The notes: a model not told the origin generated them from the letters alone. DNA of 64,000 nucleotides from JALZEG01 sp035942255 (GCA_035942255.1 DASZDG010000002.1:29779-93778); one strand, 5' to 3'. Shown: positions 8,083 through 16,088, numbered from the stretch's first letter. Numbers and translations: made by a program.

Positions 8083-8479
8083 CAAGAAGGTGGAGGTGCC
8101 GGCTCTCGGTGACGCCGAAGACGTCGCCCGGATCTTCGGCGTGCTGCGGTTGGGCATCGGCGTCGCGACGATGATCGCTCCGTCGTTCGTGTCGAAGGTC
8201 TGGCTGGGTCGCGGCGCCGAGGACACTTCATCCCGTGTCGGGATGCGCGGGCTCGGGGGCCGCGAGGCCGCCATCGGCCTGGGAACTCTCCTCGCGCTCG
8301 AGCACGACCGGCCCGTGCGCGGCTGGATCGAAGCCGGCGCGCTTGCCGACGCGGCCGACGCGTTCGGCGTCGTCGCGCAGCGCAAGAGCCTGCCCGCGGC
8401 GCGCTGGATGCTCGCCGCAGGCATCGCCGCGGCGTCCGCGTGGTTCTGCACGCAGCTGGCCGCAGAGCTAGGTGAATGA
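8075..8479 (+). CDS. Small conserved membrane protein
   Basis: 134 residues. A polar start is followed by hydrophobic segments around residues 22-45, 58-75 and 110-130. GMRGLGGREAAIGLGTL resembles small actinobacterial proteins of the DUF4267 type, but the assignment is weak. No catalytic residues are seen. It overlaps the NUDIX gene by eight bases, suggesting translational coupling. Confidence 0.6.
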   Translation: MRDKKVEVPALGDAEDVARIFGVLRLGIGVATMIAPSFVSKVWLGRGAEDTSSRVGMRGLGGREAAIGLGTLLALEHDRPVRGWIEAGALADAADAFGVVAQRKSLPAARWMLAAGIAAASAWFCTQLAAELGE

Positions 8480-8493
8480 CCGGGAGACTCCCG

Positions 8494-8523
8494 TAGGACG
8501 GCATCGCTTGCGATGCCGTTAGG
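8494..8523 (-). repeat. Dispersed palindromic repeat, copy D (first hairpin only)
   Basis: TAGGACGGCATCGCTTGCGA, continuing TGCCGTTAGG, has the central GCTTGC of copies B and C, but its stem bases have changed on both sides so that pairing is kept. The second half of the element seen at 2173-2223 is absent. It lies in the spacer before the acyl-CoA dehydrogenase start. Confidence 0.55.
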
Positions 8524-8527
8524 ACCG

Positions 8528-9682
8528 ATGGACTTCAGCCACTCCGAGGAGCAGCTCGCGTTCTACGCGTCCGTGAAGGACTTCGCCGCGCGCGTGGTGC
8601 AGCCGGGCGCCCACGAGCGCGACGTGGAGAGCCGCTTCGATCGAGACGTGTGGGACGCACTGGGGGAGTTCGGCCTTCTCGGCCTTCCCGTGCCGGAGGA
8701 GTACGGGGGCTCGGGCGCGGATATCGTCACGACCTGTCTCGCGCTGGAGGCCCTCGCCGAAGGCGGCCACGACGGCGGGCTGGGGCTCTCGGTCGGCGCG
8801 CACGTGACGATCGGCACCGTCCCGATCTGGCTGCACGGCACCGAAGAGCAGAAGCGCCGCTACCTTCCCGACCTGTGCTCGGGCCGCGCGATCGGAGCGA
8901 TGGCGATCACCGAGCCAGAAGCGGGGTCGGACGCCGGCGCGATCAAGTGCAGGGCCGTGCGCGACGGCTCCGACTGGGTGATCAGTGGCTCGAAGATCTT
9001 CATCACCAACGGCTCCATTGCCGACTCCGTGATCGTGATCGCGGTGACGGATCCCGGCGCCGGGCCCGGCCAGGGTGTGTCCGCGTTCATCGTCGAGACC
9101 GACAACCCGGGCTTCGCCGTCGGGCGCGACCTCGACAAGATGGGGACGCGCTCTTCGCCACTGTCGTTGCTGCACTTCGACGACTGCCGCGTTCCGGGCG
9201 ACGCGCTGCTGGGGGCCGAGGGGGCCGCGCTCTGGCAGGTCGCGTTCGAGTGCTTCGACTGGGAGCGGACGGTGATGATCGCCTCGTCCCTCGGCGGGAT
9301 GAAGGCGTCGCTCGACGGTGCTGTCGCGTACGCCAAGCAGCGCGTCTCGTTCGGGAAGCCGATCGCGCACCACCAGGCGATCCAGCACAAGCTCGCCGAG
9401 ATGAAGACGAACCTCGACGCGGCGCGGCTCGTGCTCTACCGCGCCGCGTGGCTGAAGCAGGAGGGGCTGCCGCACATGGTCGAGGCGAGCGTCGCGAAGC
9501 TGTTCGTCGCCGAGGCCGCGATGCGCAACGCGATCGAGGCGACGCAGATCTTCGGCGGGTACGGCTACATCAAGGAGTACCCGATCGAGCGCTCGATGCG
9601 GGACGCGAAGCTGCTCTCGATCGGCGGCGGGACCTCCGAGATCCAGAAGATGATCATCGCCAGGGGGCTGCTGGGCGAGTAG
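8528..9682 (+). CDS. Acyl-CoA dehydrogenase
   Basis: 384 residues, the normal family length. AITEPEAGSDAG and FITNG bind the flavin, and the last quarter has QIFGGYGYIKEYPIER and IGGGTSEIQK. The usual catalytic Glu of medium/short-chain enzymes (the YEGT position) is Gly here, whereas FDWERTVM on an earlier helix supplies a Glu at the position used by isovaleryl-CoA and long-chain dehydrogenases. It is thus probably an active dehydrogenase of that type, acting on branched or long acyl-CoA. ATG at 8528 removes five residues (MPLGP) encoded partly by the repeat. Confidence 0.92.
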   Translation: MDFSHSEEQLAFYASVKDFAARVVQPGAHERDVESRFDRDVWDALGEFGLLGLPVPEEYGGSGADIVTTCLALEALAEGGHDGGLGLSVGAHVTIGTVPIWLHGTEEQKRRYLPDLCSGRAIGAMAITEPEAGSDAGAIKCRAVRDGSDWVISGSKIFITNGSIADSVIVIAVTDPGAGPGQGVSAFIVETDNPGFAVGRDLDKMGTRSSPLSLLHFDDCRVPGDALLGAEGAALWQVAFECFDWERTVMIASSLGGMKASLDGAVAYAKQRVSFGKPIAHHQAIQHKLAEMKTNLDAARLVLYRAAWLKQEGLPHMVEASVAKLFVAEAAMRNAIEATQIFGGYGYIKEYPIERSMRDAKLLSIGGGTSEIQKMIIARGLLGE

Positions 9683-9770
9683 ACGCGGAATCACAAGCAT
9701 GTGACTCCCCGTATTTCTGCGCATGCGGCCGCATGTCAAGGCAGACTTCGCGACCGCCGATATCTAGCTG

Positions 9771-11237
9771 ATGGATCAGCTAATCGCCTGCCCGGACTGC
9801 GGGACGCCGAACCGCATCGACGCCGAACTGTGCGTCCAGTGCTGGCGCGGGATGAGCGACGAGCTCGCGCAGAAGATCCCGATGACGTCGTTCGCGCCCC
9901 CGCCTCCGCCCGTGGTGCCGAGGACGCTCCGCCCGGCGCCCGCGGTCAAGAAGGCGCCTGCTCCGGAGCCGGTGCCCGAGCGGGAGAGCACTCCTCCCCT
10001 GGCGCCGTACTTCGCCCCCGCGGCGCCCGCGGCCGAGGGAGCGACCGCCGTAGCCACCGGCACGGTGACCGTTCCCACGATCGTGACGCAGCGGCGCGAG
10101 AGCGTCGCGTTGTGGTCCTTCTGGCACCTCGCGCTCGTCGGCATCTGTGCCTGGTTCCTCCCGATCGTAGTGACGTACCAGATGGCCGGGAACTTCGAGG
10201 GCCGCGGGATGATGGACGCGGCGCTGGCGATCCAGGTCGGCGGTTACCTCGTCGGGGGCCTCGCGGTCGCGTTCCTCGTGTACCGCTACCAGTACGGCGA
10301 CTGGGACTCCGTCGGGCTGCGCCGCACCGAGCGGTCGCTCACCGAGGCCGCCCAAGGATTCGGGCTCGGCGTCGTTCTCATCGCGTCCTTCGTCGGCGGC
10401 GTCTACCTCGTCGCGCAGAAGCTCGACGTCGACGGGCTCGTCCGCACTCTCGTCGGAGCGACGACCGGGCCGGGCTTCGTCCTCGGCGCGCTCGTCGTCG
10501 TGGTGGGGGCCCCGGTCATCGAGGAGATCTACTTCCGCGGCATGCTCTTCAACCGCGCGAAGCGCGAGAGCGGCTTCGGCGGCGCGGTCGTCGTGACGAC
10601 GATCCTGTTCGTGCTCGCTCACGGCTCGGGCCTGCTCGACCCGCCCCGGCTGCTTCTCGGGCTGTCGATGGGGCTCGTGCGCAAGACGAAGTCCGTGTGG
10701 TTCACGATCGGGGGCCACGCCGCGTGGAACCTCGGCGTAGTCGTGCTCGGCATCACGCTGCTCACGGGGCCGGCGCACACCTTCACCGCCGCCGACGGGT
10801 CGTTCTCTCTCCGGCACCCCGCGCAGTGGGACCGCATGGAGGAGGTCGAAGGTCTCGGGACCGACCTCGACCTCGTGCTGACGACCCCCGCGGGCGCCTT
10901 CATCGGCGTCGGCCGGTCCGAGATGGCGCCGGGCGTGAACCGCAGCAACCTCGGGTCCGTCCTGAGCCGCGCGCAGGGTGCGCTGCCGATGGGCGGCATG
11001 AAGATGGGCCCGATCCAGGAGACGAACGTCGTGCGCGGGGACCTCGCCAAGACCTACGAGTCGAGGATCGAGATCCAAGACCCGATGCTCGGAAAGGGTC
11101 AGGCGCGGATGGTCGCGGTGGTCAGAGAAGGGTCGACGAAGCTGATGGTCGCCGTCATGGCGTGCCCCGAGGCCGAGTGCGCCGCCGCCGACGCGGACTT
11201 CGACGAGATGCTCCGCTCCGTGAGCTTCTCCCGCTAG
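9771..11237 (+). CDS. CPBP-family intramembrane protease with zinc ribbon and C-terminal extension
   Basis: 488 residues. A zinc ribbon (CPDCG...CVQCW, residues ~7-27) leads into a Pro/Ala-rich linker (~45-100), then about eight membrane segments with EEIYFRG (two catalytic Glu), LAHGSG and GHAAWN, the CPBP/Abi metalloprotease motifs. After residue ~340 a soluble domain of ~140 residues resembles secreted actinobacterial PsbP/lipoprotein-like folds (SFSLRHPAQWDRM). CPBP proteases mature prenylated or other membrane-linked peptides. No bacteriocin-like substrate gene is adjacent. The 3' end overlaps the convergent DtxR gene by four bases. Confidence 0.85.
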   Translation: MDQLIACPDCGTPNRIDAELCVQCWRGMSDELAQKIPMTSFAPPPPPVVPRTLRPAPAVKKAPAPEPVPERESTPPLAPYFAPAAPAAEGATAVATGTVTVPTIVTQRRESVALWSFWHLALVGICAWFLPIVVTYQMAGNFEGRGMMDAALAIQVGGYLVGGLAVAFLVYRYQYGDWDSVGLRRTERSLTEAAQGFGLGVVLIASFVGGVYLVAQKLDVDGLVRTLVGATTGPGFVLGALVVVVGAPVIEEIYFRGMLFNRAKRESGFGGAVVVTTILFVLAHGSGLLDPPRLLLGLSMGLVRKTKSVWFTIGGHAAWNLGVVVLGITLLTGPAHTFTAADGSFSLRHPAQWDRMEEVEGLGTDLDLVLTTPAGAFIGVGRSEMAPGVNRSNLGSVLSRAQGALPMGGMKMGPIQETNVVRGDLAKTYESRIEIQDPMLGKGQARMVAVVREGSTKLMVAVMACPEAECAAADADFDEMLRSVSFSR

Positions 11238-11884
11238 ACCCCGTCCTCTGCGGGAACCGACAGCCGTACCAGGCGGGCGAGCTCGCGGCCGATCGAGGTC
11301 ACGCCGTCGGGGGTCTCGACCGTGATCGGGCCCTCCATCGGAGCGATGTCCTTCACGTACAGGGTCGCGCCGGGGCGGATGCCGTTCTGGTCGAAGTAGG
11401 GGAGGACCTCCTCCGTCACCTCGGAGATCTGCTCGACGGTCCCGGTCCCGCCGGCCTCGGTCTCGCTCAGCCGCTGGAGGACCCGGAAGTCGACGACGCA
11501 GATCGGGTGCCCGTGGGGGCAGTACGCGGGGTAGTCGAGCGCCTTCGCCATCGCCTCCTCCACCCGCGCGGAGATCGCGTGCTCGATGCGGTGGGCCTCG
11601 CTGTGGACCTCGTACCAGGCCATCCCGAGCTTCTGCACGAGAAGGCACTCGACGAGCCGGTGGCGCCGCAGGATCGTGTGGGCGAGCCGCCGCCCCTCGC
11701 CCGTGAGCATGATCGACCCGCCCTTCTCCCGGACCAGGTAGCCCTCGCCGGCGAGACGCTTCAGCATCTCGGAGGCGGAGGGGAGCGACACCTCGAGGGT
11801 CCGCGCCAGGACCGTTGCGGTGATGCGGTCGCCATCCTCCTCGAGTCGCTTGATCTCTTCCAGGTAGTCCTCTACGCCCCTCAT
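11234..11884 (-). CDS. DtxR/MntR-family metal-dependent repressor
   Basis: 216 residues. An N-terminal winged helix (VEDYLEEIKRLEEDGDRITA; recognition helix SLPSASEMLKRLAGEGYL) is followed by the dimerisation and metal-binding domain (HRLVECLLVQKL, WYEVHSEAHRIEHAIS, YCPHGHPI) and a C-terminal SH3-like FeoA domain. The H-x3-E and E-x2-H patterns match the metal sites of IdeR/MntR-type repressors, which bind DNA when loaded with Fe(II) or Mn(II). Which metal is sensed cannot be decided. It is divergent from the M23 peptidase gene over 61 bases. Confidence 0.9.
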   Translation of the reverse strand: MRGVEDYLEEIKRLEEDGDRITATVLARTLEVSLPSASEMLKRLAGEGYLVREKGGSIMLTGEGRRLAHTILRRHRLVECLLVQKLGMAWYEVHSEAHRIEHAISARVEEAMAKALDYPAYCPHGHPICVVDFRVLQRLSETEAGGTGTVEQISEVTEEVLPYFDQNGIRPGATLYVKDIAPMEGPITVETPDGVTSIGRELARLVRLSVPAEDGV

Positions 11885-11945
11885 CGCACAAGTGTACTAG
11901 GGGCCTGACCTGCACATTTGCCCCATCTGCTAGGGTCTGCCGCTG

Positions 11946-13028
11946 GTGAGAGGACGTAAGTACATCTCCCGAGCGCGCGTCGGCTCGGCGAGGCGCCCGA
12001 ACCGAGCGGCCCGCGGGACGGCCGCCGCCCTCCTCCTCGTGACGAGCGCCGTGACGGTGCTTGGTGGCGTCGCCGCCTCCGAGGAGACGCCCGAGGACCT
12101 CAGGGCCCGGATGGCCGACATCCAGGCCGACCTCGACGCGACCACCCAGGAGCTCGAGGACCTCCACGCGGACGAGGAGCGGCTCGAGAGCGAGCTGCAG
12201 GTGATCGAGACGAAGATCTCAACGCTGAAGAAGCGGGAGAAGAGGCTCACGAGCGTGGTCGCGGAGAGGGCCGACGAGCTGTACCGGTCGGGCTCGACGG
12301 GGATGGTCGAGATGCTGATGAACTCCGAGAGCATCGCCGAGCTGTCCGACAAGGCCGAGATCCTGTCGCGGGCCTCCCTCGGCGATACCAGCGCGTTCGT
12401 CGAGATGGCGCGGACCCAGGACGAGCTCGCCCTTTACAGCCGCCAGCTCGCGGAGAAGCAGGAGACGCTCGCGGCGACGGAGGAGAGGAAGCAGGCCGCA
12501 GCGGAACGGCTCCAGGCACAGTTCGACGCGGTGGCGGCCGATTACGCGGCGCTGCAGCGCGAGCTCGCACGGGTCGAGCCCGTCTCTTCGGCCCCCGCGC
12601 CCGCTCCCGTCTCCGCGACGTCGTCGATCCCGTCGACGAACGGGAAGGCATGCCCCGTCGGCCAGCCGCACTCGTTCATCGACAGCTGGGGGTACCCGCG
12701 TTCCGGCGGGCGTTCGCACGAGGGCGTCGACATCATGGCGTCGTACGGAACGCCGGTCTACGCGATCGTGTCGGGCACGATCACGTACGCGGGATACGGC
12801 GACAGCGCGGGCAACTGGCAGATCCTCTCCGGCAGCGACGGCAACGCGTACTGGTACATGCACAACCAGAGCAACATCGTGACCGGTGGCTCCGTGAAGG
12901 CCGGCCAGCAGATAGCGACCGTCGGCGACACCGGCAACGCGAGCGGCGTCCCGCACCTCCACTTCGAGTACCACCCCGGCGGCGGCGGACCCGTCAACCC
13001 GTACCCCCTGGCGGCGGCGGTCTGCTGA
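11946..13028 (+). CDS. Secreted M23 peptidoglycan endopeptidase with coiled coil
   Basis: 360 residues from GTG. An Arg-rich start and hydrophobic segment (ALLLVTSAVTVLGGVAAS) form a signal peptide or anchor. Residues ~50-215 form a long heptad-rich coiled coil, as in EnvC/RipA-type cell-division hydrolases and activators. The C-terminal LytM domain keeps the zinc ligands SHEGVD and HLHFEYH, so it is probably an active endopeptidase outside the cell. A TAGGGT box at 11931-11936 precedes the start by nine bases. The next gene starts inside its stop codon. Confidence 0.9.
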   Translation: MRGRKYISRARVGSARRPNRAARGTAAALLLVTSAVTVLGGVAASEETPEDLRARMADIQADLDATTQELEDLHADEERLESELQVIETKISTLKKREKRLTSVVAERADELYRSGSTGMVEMLMNSESIAELSDKAEILSRASLGDTSAFVEMARTQDELALYSRQLAEKQETLAATEERKQAAAERLQAQFDAVAADYAALQRELARVEPVSSAPAPAPVSATSSIPSTNGKACPVGQPHSFIDSWGYPRSGGRSHEGVDIMASYGTPVYAIVSGTITYAGYGDSAGNWQILSGSDGNAYWYMHNQSNIVTGGSVKAGQQIATVGDTGNASGVPHLHFEYHPGGGGPVNPYPLAAAVC

Positions 13029-13861
13029 CGCACGCACCTCTCGCAATAACCGTCGCGGCGGTGGGCGCGGAGCTCACGCTCGAGCAGCAGCCGAACCTTC
13101 CCGTCACACCCGAGCTCCTTGCTAGAGACGCCGCGGCCTGCGCCGCCGCGGGCGCGTCGATCTACCACCTGCACGTGCGCGACGCCGCCGCAAGCCCGAC
13201 GATGGCGCTTGAGAGCTTCCGGGCCGCGCGCGACGCGATCGAAGGGGCGACCGACCTGATCGTGCAGTTCACGACCGGCGGCGCGGTCACCGACCCCGAG
13301 GAGGCGCGCCTCGCACCGCTCGACCTCCGGCCCGAGATGGCGACGCTGACGACCGGAACGGTCAACTTCGGCGACGGCGTCTTCTCGAACCCGGTCCCGC
13401 TCGTGACCCGTCTCTACCGGCGGATGATCGACAACGGGGTGCTGCCGGAGTACGAGATCTTCGACGCCGGGATGATCGCGACCGCGACGCGCCTGCGCGA
13501 CGAGCTCGGTGCGCGTCACCACCCCCACTTCGACTTCGTCCTCGGCGTCCCCGGCGCGTTGCCCGCATGGGAGGACGCGCTGCCGTTCCTCGTGCGCCAC
13601 CTTCCCGACGCGGCGACGTGGAGCGCGACCGGGATCGGACGGGGTCACCTCGCGGTCGCGGAGCAGACGATCACGCTCGGCGGGCACGTACGAACCGGCT
13701 TCGAGGACGTCCTGTACTTCGCGAAGGGCCAGCTGGCGGTTTCGAACGCGCAGCTCGTCGAGCGCGTGGCGGACATGGCGCGGCGCGCGGGACGCAGCCT
13801 CGCAACACCCGCCGAGGCGCGGGCGATGCTCGGCCTCGGCCCCCGGGCCGCGATACCCTGA
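13025..13861 (+). CDS. BKACE-family beta-keto acid cleavage enzyme (3-keto-5-aminohexanoate cleavage-like)
   Basis: 278 residues. ITVAAVGAEL, IYHLHVRD (zinc-binding His-x-His), the QFTTGG strand and GHVRTGFED place it in the BKACE family (PF05853), zinc enzymes that condense a beta-keto acid with acetyl-CoA. The substrate is not readable. No ATG/GTG/TTG precedes the first conserved strand in this frame. The only start keeping the full first strand is CTG at 13025, which overlaps the stop of the M23 gene as CTGA. A GTG about ten codons further in would remove that strand. Confidence 0.85.
   Translation: MTHAPLAITVAAVGAELTLEQQPNLPVTPELLARDAAACAAAGASIYHLHVRDAAASPTMALESFRAARDAIEGATDLIVQFTTGGAVTDPEEARLAPLDLRPEMATLTTGTVNFGDGVFSNPVPLVTRLYRRMIDNGVLPEYEIFDAGMIATATRLRDELGARHHPHFDFVLGVPGALPAWEDALPFLVRHLPDAATWSATGIGRGHLAVAEQTITLGGHVRTGFEDVLYFAKGQLAVSNAQLVERVADMARRAGRSLATPAEARAMLGLGPRAAIP
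13854..13859 (+). promoter_or_regulatory. Candidate -10 (TACCCT) for leaderless rsiG-like gene
   Basis: TACCCT ends six bases before the ATG at 13866 and no ribosome binding site lies between, so an internal leaderless promoter could make the RsiG-like protein independently of the upstream genes. Confidence 0.4.
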
Positions 13862-13865
13862 CCTC

Positions 13866-14411
13866 ATGACCGACCCCAAGCGCCGCCTCGTCGAACGGAT
13901 CGCGGACGAGGGCTACCTCAGCGGCCTTGGCGAGAAGGCCCTCGAGGACCTGCGCGCGATGCGCGACGAGTGCAAGGAGGCCGAGACCGAGCTCTCGTTC
14001 GAGCGCCGGCTCGCACAGGCGCGTATCGACATCCTTTCCGCGGAGCTCGACCGCCGCAGCGGGGGAGGAAGCTCCGAGGACCTGATGTCGCGGCTCCCGC
14101 AGATCCTCGCCGCCGAAGAGCGTCGCCCGGGAGAGCAGCCGCTGCCGAGCCGGGCGCCGGACTTCTCGGTGCCGCGCAACGCGGACATCCCGCGGCGGCG
14201 GATCGAGGAGATCGTCGGAGAGCAGACGCTGTCGCGGCTCCCGACGTTGCCGGACGAAGAGGTCAAGAAGATCCTCGCGTCGCTCGCGGAGCACGAGAAG
14301 TCGTTGTCGGTCCGCCGCCGGAAGGTCCAGGAGATCATGGACACCGTGCAGGCCGAGATCGTCCGCCGTTACGTCAGCGGCGAAGCGGACCCCACCGCCG
14401 CTCTCGGCTGA
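13866..14411 (+). CDS. rsiG: RsiG-like c-di-GMP-responsive anti-sigma factor
   Basis: 181 residues, soluble and helical. Two copies of the exact spacing E(x)3S(x)2R(x)3Q(x)3D are present: E40-S44-R47-Q51-D55 and E144-S148-R151-Q155-D159. This twin motif defines RsiG, the anti-sigma factor that in Streptomyces binds a c-di-GMP dimer between two antiparallel helices to hold sigma WhiG. The linker between helices (~65-130) is long and Pro-rich. No whiG-like sigma gene is in the window. HD-GYP (1107) and GGDEF (41539) proteins nearby could set c-di-GMP levels. Motif match is direct; the WhiG partner is inferred. Confidence 0.85.
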   Translation: MTDPKRRLVERIADEGYLSGLGEKALEDLRAMRDECKEAETELSFERRLAQARIDILSAELDRRSGGGSSEDLMSRLPQILAAEERRPGEQPLPSRAPDFSVPRNADIPRRRIEEIVGEQTLSRLPTLPDEEVKKILASLAEHEKSLSVRRRKVQEIMDTVQAEIVRRYVSGEADPTAALG

Positions 14412-14432
14412 CCGGAGGGCGCCGCCGCGGCC

Positions 14433-15191
14433 CTAGTGGCCGTGCTTCTTGTGGCCCTTGCCCTTGCCGCCCCCGTTGCCGTTGTCGTGGGCGTGCTTGG
14501 AGTGGCCGTTCGCCTTACCGTTGGAGTGCCCGGCGCCCTTCTTCTCCTTGACCGGCTTCCACGTCGTCGGCTCGTCCTTCGGCTTGCTCGACTCCTCCGC
14601 GGCGCCGCGTGCGTATATCGGCGCGGGGTCGGCCTTGCGACCGTGGCCCTTGCCGTTGCCGGCGTGCTTCGGGGGCTTCGCGGGCTTCGGCTTCTTGCCG
14701 TGGTTGTCGTGCTTGTCGTGGCCGTAGGCGTTCCCATAGGGCGGGCCGTCGGCCGTCTCGGTCTCGTCGGCCGCCTCGCGAGGCGTGAACGCCACGACCT
14801 CGGGGGGAGGCTCCGGTGCGCGCCGGCGAGGCTTCTCTTTCTTCTCCTTCTTCTCCGGGGGCCCGTCGTCCGCCGGTGCGCCGGGAGTGACGCGCGGAGC
14901 CGGCGCCGGAACCGCCGGCGCGTCGGCGCGGGCGAATGTCTCACGGACGATCTGCTCGATGGGGTCGCCGGGCTCGCCCGGCGCAACCGCGGGTGCGGGC
15001 AGGCGGATCGCCCTCGTCCCGCCGCCGCGCGCCGGCGCGGCGGGCTCGATGCGTCCGGTCGCGAGACCCTGCAACCCCGCCTGCTCCGCGAGGGAGGAGA
15101 ACGCGAGCAAGCTCCCCGCAGCTACTGCCGCGAGGCTGCTTCCTACGATCGTGGCCAGGTTCGGCCGGCGCTCTCTGAGGTGTCTGCTCAC
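14433..15191 (-). CDS. Membrane-anchored Lys/His/Gly-rich hypothetical protein
   Basis: 252 residues from GTG 15191. A basic start (SRHLRERRP) and hydrophobic segment (LATIVGSSLAAVAAGSLLAF) anchor or export the rest, which is low complexity: a Pro/Ala-rich middle, a Lys/Glu cluster, and a tail of Gly, His, Lys and Asn ending HKKHGH. About 20 His in the last 110 residues suggest metal binding or interaction with anionic polymers, but this is only composition. An open frame continues upstream to 15347 without better starts. No family recognised. Convergent with the RsiG-like gene. Confidence 0.6.
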   Translation of the reverse strand: MSRHLRERRPNLATIVGSSLAAVAAGSLLAFSSLAEQAGLQGLATGRIEPAAPARGGGTRAIRLPAPAVAPGEPGDPIEQIVRETFARADAPAVPAPAPRVTPGAPADDGPPEKKEKKEKPRRRAPEPPPEVVAFTPREAADETETADGPPYGNAYGHDKHDNHGKKPKPAKPPKHAGNGKGHGRKADPAPIYARGAAEESSKPKDEPTTWKPVKEKKGAGHSNGKANGHSKHAHDNGNGGGKGKGHKKHGH

Positions 15192-15417
15192 GGGCCTAAG
15201 GTTCTCCGCGGGATAGTGGATGCCTTCCCAGCGTATTTGCTCGATCACGCCGCGTATATGCGCGCGAGGTTCTCGACTACATGCCGCTACAAGACATATC
15301 GGACAGTCAGGGATCCTTCTTAACACGTCGATCAAGCCTGCTTGCAACTGTTATGCAGTCGTGCTATAGCTGTTAGCAGGACGGAAGGGCGACGACGCCT
15401 CGGCGGGAGGACGGATC
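15192..15417. promoter_or_regulatory. Divergent promoter region with direct repeats before XRE regulator
   Basis: This 226-base spacer is AT-richer than its surroundings. CTGTTATGCAG (15348-15358) and CTGTTAGCAG (15370-15379) are near-identical direct repeats 22 bases apart, two helical turns, with CTATAG between them as a possible -10. They could be binding sites of the XRE protein encoded at 15418. Confidence 0.45.
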
Positions 15418-15816
15418 TTGGCCAGTCGGATGAAGCTGGGCGAGCTCGGAGCCTTCATCCGCGAGCAGAGGCGGGCGAGCAGGCTCTCGCTGCGCAAGCT
15501 CTCGGACCTCGCCGGGATCTCGAACCCCTACCTGTCCCAGATCGAGCGGGGGCTGCGCAAGCCGTCCGCGGAGATCCTGCAGGCGATCGCCAAGGCGCTG
15601 CGGATCTCGGCGGAGACGCTGTACGTGCAGGCCGGGATCCTCGACGACGAGCGGGAGCACGACCTCGTCGCCGAGATCCTGAAGGACGGCTCGATCAACG
15701 AGCGTCAGAAGCAGGTGCTGATCGACATCTACCGCTCGTTCCTCGAGCAGCAAGGCGATCCCGAGGGAGCGCCGCGGACGGTCGAGGACGTGGTCGAGCA
15801 GGAAAGGAAGAGCTGA
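15418..15816 (+). CDS. XRE-family transcriptional regulator (Rv0474-like)
   Basis: 132 residues from TTG with GGGAGG upstream. The helix-turn-helix (LGAFIREQRRASRLSLRKLS; recognition part SNPYLSQIERGLRKPS) is followed by AKALRISAETLYVQAGIL and an acidic C-terminal helix. This resembles the M. tuberculosis Rv0474 type of regulator, which there lies beside hbhA; here too the next gene encodes a short HbhA-like protein. Direct repeats in its promoter (15348-15379) suggest autoregulation. The regulon is unknown. Confidence 0.85.
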   Translation: MASRMKLGELGAFIREQRRASRLSLRKLSDLAGISNPYLSQIERGLRKPSAEILQAIAKALRISAETLYVQAGILDDEREHDLVAEILKDGSINERQKQVLIDIYRSFLEQQGDPEGAPRTVEDVVEQERKS

Positions 15817-15940
15817 GGAACAAGGCCTGACGGGATTCGGAGCGCCCCTATCTTCACCCCCCCACCCGGCGCCGGCCCCCCGAGCGGATCCCGCCGGGGG
15901 CCCGGCGAGCTCCGACTCCCGTCACCTATTGACCCCGGCG
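15817..15940. other. GC-rich spacer with imperfect hairpin
   Basis: The spacer contains CGCCGGCCCCC and CGGGGGCCCGGCG arms (about 15869-15907) able to form a strong imperfect stem, without a T-run. It may end the XRE transcript. No ORF is convincing here. Confidence 0.35.
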
Positions 15941-16009
15941 CGCGGCCGTCGCCGAAGGCGACGAAGCCGAGGACCGGTGAATCCGCACAGGACGGGATCG
16001 CTTGCGTAA
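15941..16009 (-). repeat. Dispersed palindromic repeat, copy C (5'-truncated)
   Basis: On the minus strand it reads GCAAGCGATCCCGTCCTGTG, then GCGGATTC, and ends with CGTCGCCTTCGGCGACGGCC, closely matching copy A (2146-2223) but lacking the left arm of the first hairpin. It is directly next to copy B. Confidence 0.6.
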
Positions 16010-16011
16010 GG

Positions 16012-16088
16012 CAACCGTCGCCGGAAGGCGACGACGCCAAGCGCCGAGGGATCGCCATAGGACGGGATCGCTTGCGATCCCGTTAGAG
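16012..16088 (-). repeat. Dispersed palindromic repeat, copy B
   Basis: On the minus strand: CTCTAACGGGATCGCAAGCG and the matching arm, then CCTATGGCGAT and a second hairpin (GTCGTCGCC-TTCC-GGCGACG). The stem differs from copy A at paired positions on both sides (GGGATC/GATCCC against GGGGCC/GGCCCC). It ends directly at the ribosome binding site of the gene at 16102. Confidence 0.6.

Noticed and set aside
9771..11237. CPBP protease as a bacteriocin-processing locus
   Set aside because: No small leader-peptide gene or transporter lies next to it; neighbours are acyl-CoA dehydrogenase and a metal-dependent repressor.
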